From Dehalococcoidia bacterium (GTDB lineage: Bacteria; Chloroflexota; Dehalococcoidia; Bin125): a stretch of DNA of 38,959 bases. The position numbers were made by a program, and so were the translations under genes. Shown here one piece after another: positions 8,139 through 13,983 of this stretch; the stretch's first letter is position 1, and every line of letters begins with the position of its first letter. The notes beneath the pieces are model-generated. The model was given only the letters and a program-made list of their open reading frames with translations, was not told the origin of the DNA and did no database searches. Location: positions 1-38,959 of the forward strand of contig JAJDYG010000004.1 of NCBI GenBank assembly GCA_022822855.1, read 5' to 3'.

Positions 8139-8186
8139 CCTCCCCCTCTGGGGGAGGTGTCATGAAGTGACGGAGGGGGCCCGCCG
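8139..8186 (+). repeat. REP-like intergenic repeat, copy B (donates a ribosome-binding site)
   Basis: An 8-bp hairpin (CCTCCCCC at 8139-8146, GGGGGAGG at 8150-8157) is followed by GTGTCATGAAGTGACGGAGG and GGGCCCGCC, the same layout as copy A at 5222-5268. The GGAGG within its 3' part lies about 9 nt before the ATG at 8187, so the repeat supplies the Shine-Dalgarno of the next gene. The hairpin follows the preceding stop by 17 nt and could attenuate transcription. Confidence 0.7.
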
Positions 8187-9077
8187 ATGCCCGATACCGA
8201 AACCCTGTTCCCCGGCTTCCGCGAGCACAAGACCGGACCGATCTTCGCCCGCGTCGGCGGTTCGGGCTCACCGCTCTTGCTCCTCCACGGCTACCCCCAG
8301 ACCGGCGCCATGTGGCACAAGATCGCGCCCGGCCTGGCCGAGCAACACACGGTCGTCGTCGCCGACCTGCTCGGCTACGGGGCCAGCGACTCACCGCCCG
8401 GCGACGGCGGAGGCGAGGCCTACTCCAAGCGAGCCATGGCCGGCTACATGGTCGACCTCATGGCCGCTCTCGGCTTCGACACGTTCTCGCTCGCCGGTCA
8501 CGATCGAGGCGGCCGCGTCTCCTACCGCCTCGCGCTCGATCATCCCGAGCGCGTGACAAAGCTGTCGCTCCTCGACATCGTCCCGACCGCCGAGCAGTTT
8601 GAGCAGATGGGCATCGCCGGCGGCCTCGGTGGATTCCACTGGTACTTCCTCGCCCAGCCATCCCCGCTGCCCGAGACCCTGATCAACGGCGCGCCCGACT
8701 TCTTCCTCAAGCGCATGCTCGGCAGTTGGGCGGGCGAGGACGACAACACCGTCTTCACCGAACCCGCGATGGCCGAATACCTCGCCGCCGCCAATGACCA
8801 GGAGACCGTTCGCAGTTGGTGCGAGGACTACCGTTCCGGCGCACGCTTCGACCTGCGACTGGACCGCGCCGACCGCTCCGAGGGCAAGAAAGTCACCTGC
8901 CCGCTGTTCGTCATCTGGGGCGGAGCGCGCCAGCCCAACCGCCGAGGCCGCTTCATGGCCACCTGGCATCGCTGGGCCACCGACGTCACCGGAGTCGGCC
9001 TCCCCTGCGGCCACTTCCTTCCCGAGGAACTCCCCGACGAGACCGAAGCCGCGCTCAAGCAATTCTTCGCCGACTGA
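8187..9077 (+). CDS. alpha/beta hydrolase, haloacetate (fluoroacetate) dehalogenase-like
   Basis: This 296-aa alpha/beta hydrolase carries the residues of fluoroacetate/haloacetate dehalogenases. The oxyanion motif is HGYPQT (about 34-39). The nucleophile elbow is GHDRGGR, with D106 as nucleophile and R107 and R110 positioned to bind a carboxylate. Next come LLDIVPT with D130, the halide-pocket HW pair at H151-W152 in FHWYFLAQP, CEDYRS with Y215, and the catalytic base H276 in CGHFLPEELP. Known enzymes with this set hydrolyse C-halogen bonds of haloacetates to glycolate; here the activity is inferred from residues. The gene follows the oxidoreductase and decarboxylase-like genes and takes its ribosome-binding site from repeat copy B. 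A cytoplasmic enzyme is expected, as there is no signal peptide. Confidence 0.8.
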   Translation: MPDTETLFPGFREHKTGPIFARVGGSGSPLLLLHGYPQTGAMWHKIAPGLAEQHTVVVADLLGYGASDSPPGDGGGEAYSKRAMAGYMVDLMAALGFDTFSLAGHDRGGRVSYRLALDHPERVTKLSLLDIVPTAEQFEQMGIAGGLGGFHWYFLAQPSPLPETLINGAPDFFLKRMLGSWAGEDDNTVFTEPAMAEYLAAANDQETVRSWCEDYRSGARFDLRLDRADRSEGKKVTCPLFVIWGGARQPNRRGRFMATWHRWATDVTGVGLPCGHFLPEELPDETEAALKQFFAD

Positions 9078-9274
9078 CCGAGCCTCCACCCTCCGTCGTT
9101 TCCGTCATTTCGGCGCTTGCCGCGGGAATCTCGTTCCTTCCCCCCTGCCGTCCCTCCCGCACCCGCCGCAGGACTCTCGATGACTCCCCCACAACACTCC
9201 GAACCGATCCGCCGCACCTCATTCTCGATACAGTCAGAACAAAGGTACGCACACCTGCAAAGGAACACATCGCC

Positions 9275-9568
9275 ATGCCCAACCCCTTCCAGCACCGAGC
9301 CGCCATCGAGCGACTCGTCCGCCTCTCCGAGAGACCCAACCCCGGCCACGTCCGGCTTGCCGCCGTGATCAAACTGATCAAGGCGACCTGTCCCGGCAAC
9401 CCGGGCAATCAACTCCTCCTCGAAGCCCATCCCTACGAGTTCGCTCGCCACAAGCTCCGCGACCTCTACGACCGCTCTGAACCCTTGGTCGTGACCCAAT
9501 CTCACGCCGCCATCGACGCCGGCTCCGACGAGGAAGAATCACCCGAGGAAGCCGAAGACCCGTTGTAA
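9275..9568 (+). CDS. small protein of unknown function with acidic tail
   Basis: The product has 97 aa and is not recognised. The first 65 residues look folded and basic to neutral (HRAAIERLVRLSERPNPGH, then LAAVIKLIKATCPGNPGNQ). The last 20 are strongly acidic (DEEESPEEAED). The ATG is preceded by AAAGGA at good spacing and by a possible TACAGT -10 at 9229-9234. The same frame is open far upstream inside the hydrolase gene, but that part is a shadow. The gap from 9078 to 9274 holds a decayed palindrome (near 9107-9136) and no gene. A T-rich stretch follows the stop. Confidence 0.6.
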   Translation: MPNPFQHRAAIERLVRLSERPNPGHVRLAAVIKLIKATCPGNPGNQLLLEAHPYEFARHKLRDLYDRSEPLVVTQSHAAIDAGSDEEESPEEAEDPL

Positions 9569-9579
9569 TCCCGACCCTC

Positions 9580-9610
9580 TCTTTTTTCGACCCGTTTATT
9601 TTTTTCTGGG
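9580..9610 (+). terminator. T-rich stretch after the 97-aa gene
   Basis: Two pyrimidine-rich runs, CTCTCTTTTTTCG and TTTATTTTTTTCTGG, stand out in this GC-rich window and come directly after a gene end. No strong hairpin precedes them, so termination here is only suggested. They could equally form an AT-rich upstream element for leuD. Confidence 0.25.
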
Positions 9611-9755
9611 GCGCAACCACCTCCCCGGCTCCGCCGTGCGCAGACCCGCAAGACCCTGTCGCCGACCCTGACTCCTATCGCGCACGCCCTCCTTGTACGC
9701 TCATAGCGTCTCCAACTGATCAACATGCCAGCGCCGACTGTGCGAGGAGCAGCCA

Positions 9756-10346
9756 ATGGACCCCGTCACCACCTTCAGCGGCACCGGACTGCCGCTCGAC
9801 CGCGCCGACGTCGACACTGACCAGATCATCCCGGCCAAGTACCTCAAGCGGATCGAGCGAACCGGCTACGGCCCGTTCGCCTTCGAGGCCTGGGCCAAAG
9901 ACCCCGACTTCGTCACCAACCAGCCTCAGTACGAAGGCGCCAGCGTGCTCCTCGCCGGCCCCAACTTCGGCTGCGGCTCCTCGCGCGAGCACGCCGTCTG
10001 GGCAATCCAGGGCATGGGCGTCAGGGCTGTCATCGCCCCCACCTTCGCCGACATCTTCCGCAACAACTCCGCCAAGATGGGCCTGCTCACGATCCAGCTC
10101 CCCCAGCCCGACGTCGAAGAGCTGATGCGTATGGTCGAGGCCGAGTCCAACACGCCGATCACGGTTAGCCTCGAAGATCAGACGGTCACCGCCCCCGGCG
10201 GCTGGGTCCGCTCCTTCGACATCGCCCCGTTCGTCAAACACTGCCTTCTCAACGGCCTCGACGACATCTCCCTCACCCTCGAGCACGACGAGCTGATCTC
10301 CGACTACGAGTCCAATCGTCCCCCAACGAAACCCGTAACTGTCTAG
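9756..10346 (+). CDS. leuD: 3-isopropylmalate dehydratase small subunit
   Basis: LeuD pairs with LeuC to isomerise 2-isopropylmalate to 3-isopropylmalate in leucine synthesis. The 196-aa product has the long bacterial form, with the N-terminal VDTDQIIPAKYLKRI motif, the GPNFGCGSSREHA loop that helps shape substrate specificity, and the AVIAPTFADIFRNN and KMGLLTIQL segments. The ATG follows GAGGAG at good spacing. Its partner leuC is more than 18 kb away on the other strand, so this gene is not in a leuCD operon. A Uma2-family gene starts 9 nt after its stop. Confidence 0.95.
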   Translation: MDPVTTFSGTGLPLDRADVDTDQIIPAKYLKRIERTGYGPFAFEAWAKDPDFVTNQPQYEGASVLLAGPNFGCGSSREHAVWAIQGMGVRAVIAPTFADIFRNNSAKMGLLTIQLPQPDVEELMRMVEAESNTPITVSLEDQTVTAPGGWVRSFDIAPFVKHCLLNGLDDISLTLEHDELISDYESNRPPTKPVTV

Positions 10347-10349
10347 CAT
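10344..10349 (+). promoter_or_regulatory. TANNNT -10-like element before the Uma2 gene
   Basis: TAGCAT overlaps the leuD stop and ends 6 nt before the ATG at 10356, with no Shine-Dalgarno in between. A leaderless internal promoter would fit. Confidence 0.3.
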
Positions 10350-10355
10350 CAGACC

Positions 10356-10997
10356 ATGGTCCAGGCGCTACCAAAACCAGAAGAGACCACGGAGTCGCCA
10401 GGAACCGTAGAGGCTGGCGAGCCTCTGGTTGTCCGATTTCCGATAGGCGTTATCACCGACGAATTGCTGATGGAGATCAGCAATCTGAACGATCCATGGC
10501 GGTTCGAGCGCAACGCGGAAGGAGCGCTGGAGATTTCCCTACCCACTGGTTCGATTGGCGGAATGCGGTCCATGCATATCTCCGCTCAACTCTATGCATG
10601 GTGGTCCGAGTCTCAAGACGGAGGGGTGTTCGATTCAAGCACCGGCTTTCGATTGCCGAGCACTTCAGTGCGTGCACCTGACGCCGCATGGGCGAGTGGC
10701 AAGTCGCTAGAGAACATGCTTCCGGACGACGAAGGGTTTTGGCCGGTCTGCCCTGAATTGATTGTGGAGGTGCGCTCGGCGGCACAGGATGCCAAAGATC
10801 AGAGAGAGAAGATGGAAGAATGGATGGAGGCCGGTGCCCGGCTGGGTTGGTTGATCGACGTCTATACCGAAGCCGGGGAGGTCTGGGTCTACCGCGAAGG
10901 CGATGCCGAACCCGAACGACTCGAGCGTCCCGACTCGCTCAATGGTGAGGATGTCGCCGAGGGTCTGACCGTCGATCTGAGCAGGGTCTGGCGCTGA
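10356..10997 (+). CDS. Uma2 family (DUF820) restriction-endonuclease-fold protein
   Basis: The 213-aa product belongs to the Uma2/DUF820 family, which has a PD-(D/E)xK nuclease-like fold and no settled function. It is common and often multicopy in cyanobacteria and Chloroflexota. The core is visible as APDAAW (D109), then PELIVEVRS (E138), then a KMEEWMEAGARLGWLIDV helix-strand, matching the family pattern of Asp, ExxS and a downstream Lys. There is no signal peptide. It lies directly after leuD without a ribosome-binding site, but with a TAGCAT 6 nt ahead. It is one of several nuclease- or toxin-like genes lodged beside leucine genes here. A mobile or selfish role is a guess. Confidence 0.85.
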   Translation: MVQALPKPEETTESPGTVEAGEPLVVRFPIGVITDELLMEISNLNDPWRFERNAEGALEISLPTGSIGGMRSMHISAQLYAWWSESQDGGVFDSSTGFRLPSTSVRAPDAAWASGKSLENMLPDDEGFWPVCPELIVEVRSAAQDAKDQREKMEEWMEAGARLGWLIDVYTEAGEVWVYREGDAEPERLERPDSLNGEDVAEGLTVDLSRVWR

Positions 10998-11061
10998 CTC
11001 CGCTACGGCCTCCCTATCCTGTTCGCAATCCAAAACCAGGCTCACTGGACAGAAGCAATTC

Positions 11062-11220
11062 ATGCCCAAGCATCCAAGGCCAAGTGTCGGCGACAGCATC
11101 ACCAACCTGCGCCGATCGATCGGCAGGCGTCACGCCATCTACGGCCTGATCAAGAACACCCTGATCAAGATGCGCAATGTCGACAACTGCTGCGGCAACT
11201 ACGGCGACCCGGGATGTTGA
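11062..11220 (+). CDS. Cys-rich-tailed microprotein, copy 1 (CCGNYGDPGC)
   Basis: This is a 52-aa basic protein ending in DNCCGNYGDPGC before TGA. It aligns along its length with the 55-aa product at 11342-11509: both share KHPRPS near the start, DS..NLR, a GRR, and CCGxYGxPGC at the very end. That shared pattern is the evidence for coding. A TATCCT -10-like box (11015-11020) lies upstream and the ribosome-binding site is weak. The frame stays open past the TGA to a TAG at 11302-11304, adding VSGERARAERLG and a His-rich run (HNHTHDHDHHHH). A 7-bp hairpin starts 13 nt after the TGA. I do not recognise the family. A metal- or redox-active Cys cluster is a plausible guess. Confidence 0.6.
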   Translation: MPKHPRPSVGDSITNLRRSIGRRHAIYGLIKNTLIKMRNVDNCCGNYGDPGC

Positions 11221-11233
11221 GTCTCCGGCGAAC

Positions 11234-11250
11234 GCGCTCGGGCCGAGCGC
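11234..11250 (+). promoter_or_regulatory. hairpin 13 nt after the TGA of microprotein 1
   Basis: GCGCTCG and CGAGCGC pair perfectly around GGC. Counting only the 6 bp shared with the second copy, the loop is GGGCC. No T-run follows, so an intrinsic terminator is unlikely. The hairpin at 11523-11539 has the same stem and the same distance from its TGA. A selenocysteine-insertion element or other RNA signal is possible. Confidence 0.45.
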
Positions 11251-11341
11251 TTGGGGTCGGAAAACCACAATCACACTCATGACCACGACCACCACCATCA
11301 CTAGCCGCGCCGGATGCCGCCGGACATGACAGAGAGTTCCA

Positions 11342-11509
11342 ATGTTCAGGTTCAAGCACCCCAGACCCTCCTTCTTCGACTCAGTCGCCAACCTCAGAGC
11401 CGACGGTCGTCGTGGCCTGCGGCTCGTCACCGGGCTGCTAGGGATTCAGTGGAATAGGCTGCGCAATCGGGAGATCTGCTGCGGCGACTACGGCGCACCA
11501 GGCTGTTGA
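11342..11509 (+). CDS. Cys-rich-tailed microprotein, copy 2 (CCGDYGAPGC)
   Basis: This is a 55-aa basic protein, paralogous to the one at 11062-11220, ending in REICCGDYGAPGC before TGA. It begins MFRFKHPRPS and shares the DS..NLR and GRR positions, with a more hydrophobic centre (LRLVTGLLGIQW). The frame remains open beyond the TGA to a TAG at 11552-11554, adding VSAERAPGERPTDE. That TAG overlaps the AGGA that precedes leuB. A 6-bp hairpin lies 13 nt after the TGA. The copies sit in tandem directly upstream of leuB, so a role tied to leucine synthesis or its regulation is possible. The peptides are not leucine-rich, so a classical attenuator peptide is not indicated. Confidence 0.6.
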   Translation: MFRFKHPRPSFFDSVANLRADGRRGLRLVTGLLGIQWNRLRNREICCGDYGAPGC

Positions 11510-11522
11510 GTCTCCGCTGAAC

Positions 11523-11539
11523 GCGCTCCGGGTGAGCGC
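11523..11539 (+). promoter_or_regulatory. hairpin 13 nt after the TGA of microprotein 2
   Basis: GCGCTC pairs with GAGCGC around the loop CGGGT. Stem and spacing match the hairpin at 11234-11250, while the loop and flanks differ, which hints that structure or position is kept. Confidence 0.4.
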
Positions 11540-11567
11540 CCAACCGACGAGTAGGAACAAGACACCT

Positions 11568-12659
11568 ATGGCCCACTTCAGGATCGCTCTCTTGCCCGGC
11601 GACGGCATCGGCGGCGAAGTCATCGGGCAGGCCGCCCGCGTGCTCGACGCCGTCGGCGGACGCTTCGATCACTCCTTCGAGTACACCGAGGACCTCGTCG
11701 GTGGAGCCTCCATCGACGCGCATGGCGTGGCCCTGCGCGACGAAACACTGGAGATGTGCCAGGCCCAGGACGCCGTCCTCTTCGGCGCTGTCGGCGGTCC
11801 CAAGTGGGACGATCCCAAGGCCTCCGTCAGGCCCGAGCAGGCCATCCTCGGTCTGCGGAAAGGTCTCGGCCTGTTCGCCAACATCCGCCCGGTCAAGATG
11901 CTGCCAATCCTTGCCGACGCCACGCCGCTCAAGCGTGAAACGGTCGAGGCCGTCGACATGGTCGTCCTCCGCGAGCTGACCGGCGGCATCTACTTCGGCG
12001 AGCCCCAGCGCCGCTGGGAAGAGAACGGCCAGCGCCAGGCCGTCGACACCCTCGCCTACTCCGAGCACGAGGTCGAGCGGATCGTCCGCCTCGGCTTCGA
12101 AACCGCCCGCGCACGCCGCGGATTGCTGACCTCCGTCGACAAGGCAAACATCCTCGACACGTCGCGCATGTGGCGCGAGATCGCAGACGAGGTCGCCCGG
12201 GACTACCCCGACGTCACGCTCGAACACCGCCTTGTCGACGCCTGCGCCATGGACCTGATCCGTCACCCGTCCTACTTCGATGTGATCGTGACCGAGAACA
12301 TGTTCGGTGACATCCTCACCGACGAAGCCTCAATGCTCGCCGGATCGATGGGCATGCTGCCCTCGGCCTCCCTCGGTGCCTCCGAAGACGGCTCCACCCT
12401 GGGCCTGTACGAACCGATCCACGGCACCGCCCCCGACATCGCCGGCCAGGGCATCGCTAATCCGATGGCCATGATCCTTAGCGCTGCCCTCATGCTGCGC
12501 TACTCGCTCGGCCTTGAGCAGGAAGCGACCGCCATCGAAGAGGCAGTCACCGAAATCCTCGCCGCCGGCCATCGCTCGGCCGACCTCGCCGGAGACGGCG
12601 AAGATTCACTGAGTACCGAGGCGCTCGGTGGACTGATCGCCGACGCCGTCGCGGACTGA
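11568..12659 (+). CDS. leuB: 3-isopropylmalate dehydrogenase
   Basis: LeuB oxidises and decarboxylates 3-isopropylmalate with NAD+ to 2-oxoisocaproate in leucine synthesis. The 363-aa product shows the nucleotide-loop start FRIALLPGDGIGGEV, the GAVGGPKWDD loop, LRELTGGIYFGEPQR, the Mg-binding region DVIVTENMFGDILTDEASML and the C-terminal YEPIHGTAPDIAGQGIANP signature. The ATG at 11568 gives the family N-terminus; the frame extends upstream but only into the hairpin region. AGGA lies about 12 nt before the start and overlaps the TAG that closes the extended frame of microprotein 2. The PIN-module pair follows on the same strand. Confidence 0.96.
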   Translation: MAHFRIALLPGDGIGGEVIGQAARVLDAVGGRFDHSFEYTEDLVGGASIDAHGVALRDETLEMCQAQDAVLFGAVGGPKWDDPKASVRPEQAILGLRKGLGLFANIRPVKMLPILADATPLKRETVEAVDMVVLRELTGGIYFGEPQRRWEENGQRQAVDTLAYSEHEVERIVRLGFETARARRGLLTSVDKANILDTSRMWREIADEVARDYPDVTLEHRLVDACAMDLIRHPSYFDVIVTENMFGDILTDEASMLAGSMGMLPSASLGASEDGSTLGLYEPIHGTAPDIAGQGIANPMAMILSAALMLRYSLGLEQEATAIEEAVTEILAAGHRSADLAGDGEDSLSTEALGGLIADAVAD

Positions 12660-12698
12660 CGGCTGCCTAAGATAGAGAGTGTTGGACCGGATGTGAGC

Positions 12699-13466
12699 AT
12701 GTCGGACCTCACTGTCTCGCTGGGCTTGGAGGGCGATGTCACCATCGAAACGGTGGCGAAATCGGCAGAGGCGCTTCATCGCCTGTTGGTCGCGCTCGCG
12801 GGTGAGGTTGGACCGACGGTAAAGATTGAGTGGGTTCCGGAGGACTTGCGGATCGGCAGTCTGCATTCGACTTACCAAGCGAAACTGTTGGAAGGCACAA
12901 CAGTCGGCGAAGCAGGGCAAGTTGTTGAAAATTATGGCCACTTGGGCGAGCGGCTCGAACGGCATGAAGAGCTGCCGAACAGTCAAGACGTTGTTGGGGC
13001 GGCTGAGCGCCTGCTGAAGGACGTTCGAGCTTCTGCTCACGAACTGGTGCTTGGCACAGCATCAGGAGACGCCGTTGTCGATCTCCGCGCCGCTCGACCA
13101 ATCAAGCGCATCGAACGACAGCAGTCAATCGGCTCGGCCACGGGACGCGTGCAGACGCTGAGCGGTCGAACCTCGTTGCAGTTCGTCCTCTACGAGGAGT
13201 GGACTGACCAAGCTGTTCGTTGTTACGCCCAAGAACATCAGGCGGAGGAGCTTCGGGCCATCTGGGGGCGACGAGTACGCGTTAAGGGAGCTCTCACGCG
13301 CATACCTCGAACCAGACGTATCCTCAGCATCCGCAACATTTCTGTGATCGAAGCGCTACCCGAAGAACCGCCGGCGCGGTTTGAGTCGGCGCGAGGCGCG
13401 ATTCAGTGGAGGCCGCAGGACCTTAGTCCGGCGCAATTCATCCGCGAACTGCGCGATGCCGAGTAA
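12699..13466 (+). CDS. unknown protein with OB-like C-terminal region, partner of PIN gene
   Basis: The 255-aa product is not recognised. The N-terminal half is helical and charged (ETVAKSAEALHRLLVALAG, then EVGPTVKIEWVPEDLRIGS). The C-terminal part (about residues 140-235) alternates strands in the manner of an OB-like nucleic-acid-binding fold: GRVQTLSGRTSLQFVLY, then RRVRVKGALTRIP, then RRILSIRNISVIEAL. Its last codons overlap the start of the PIN-domain gene by 11 nt, a layout typical of antitoxin-toxin pairs. A TAAGAT -10-like box sits at 12668-12673; a GTG two codons upstream is an alternative start. An antitoxin role is inferred only from position. Confidence 0.6.
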   Translation: MSDLTVSLGLEGDVTIETVAKSAEALHRLLVALAGEVGPTVKIEWVPEDLRIGSLHSTYQAKLLEGTTVGEAGQVVENYGHLGERLERHEELPNSQDVVGAAERLLKDVRASAHELVLGTASGDAVVDLRAARPIKRIERQQSIGSATGRVQTLSGRTSLQFVLYEEWTDQAVRCYAQEHQAEELRAIWGRRVRVKGALTRIPRTRRILSIRNISVIEALPEEPPARFESARGAIQWRPQDLSPAQFIRELRDAE

Positions 13467-13962
13467 GCCTCCAAGCTCATATTGGGACGCTTGCCTCTTC
13501 ATTCACTATGCAGCAGCAGATCATGAGTGGATCGAGACGCTCGACGCCCTGGTTCGGGAAGCGCGAGACCGCGATCTCGCCATCGTCACGTCAACTTTGA
13601 GCCTGGTTGAGGCAGCCTTCACTCCTCAAGAGAAGGAACAGCGATCTCCCTCCCTCAAGGTGGATGAGACGATGTCGGCGATGTTTGACGATTTCAGCCT
13701 GATTCAGCTGGTTGAGTTCGACCGCGACATTGCAGAAGAAGCTCGTCGGCTGATGAGAGCGGCGATGCGGGAGGGACGCGGCCTCCAGGCCGCGGACGCG
13801 GTGCATGTCGCAAGCGCCAGAGCGCTCGGCGTCGATGTTCTCTACACCACTGATACGAAGCTGCTCTCGCTTTGCAACAGACTCGGGTACCAGCGTGCTT
13901 CTTTACCCTCCAGCCTCAGCCCATACCTGCCTGGTAAGTCGCCATCCCAAGACGCAGAGTGA
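13456..13962 (+). CDS. PIN-domain protein (VapC-like RNase toxin)
   Basis: The 168-aa product carries the acidic residues of PIN-fold, Mg-dependent RNases: D11 in SYWDACLFI, E52 in LSLVEAAF, D114 in AADAVHVASA and D133 in LYTTDTKLL. PIN proteins of this size are usually toxins that cleave tRNA or rRNA. The start ATG lies inside the last codons of the upstream gene, so the two should be translated together. The partner is not a known VapB, Phd or AbrB antitoxin, which makes the pair unusual. The C-terminal 18 residues are polar and probably disordered. Confidence 0.82.
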   Translation: MPSKPPSSYWDACLFIHYAAADHEWIETLDALVREARDRDLAIVTSTLSLVEAAFTPQEKEQRSPSLKVDETMSAMFDDFSLIQLVEFDRDIAEEARRLMRAAMREGRGLQAADAVHVASARALGVDVLYTTDTKLLSLCNRLGYQRASLPSSLSPYLPGKSPSQDAE

Positions 13963-13970
13963 GCCTGACC

Positions 13971-13976
13971 TACAAT
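13971..13976 (+). promoter_or_regulatory. -10-like TACAAT 7 nt before the carboxylase ATG
   Basis: TACAAT ends 7 nt before ATG 13984, and no Shine-Dalgarno lies between the PIN stop and the start. This is the best example of the leaderless layout in the window. Confidence 0.45.
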
Positions 13977-13983
13977 CCCAACC

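Noticed and set aside
9105..9136. Palindrome in the gap after the dehalogenase-like gene as a terminator
   Set aside because: Pairing is imperfect and no T-run follows; it is better seen as a decayed extragenic palindrome.
11062..11509. Classical leucine attenuator peptides upstream of leuB
   Set aside because: The peptides are not Leu-rich, have no tandem Leu codons, and the hairpins lack T-runs.
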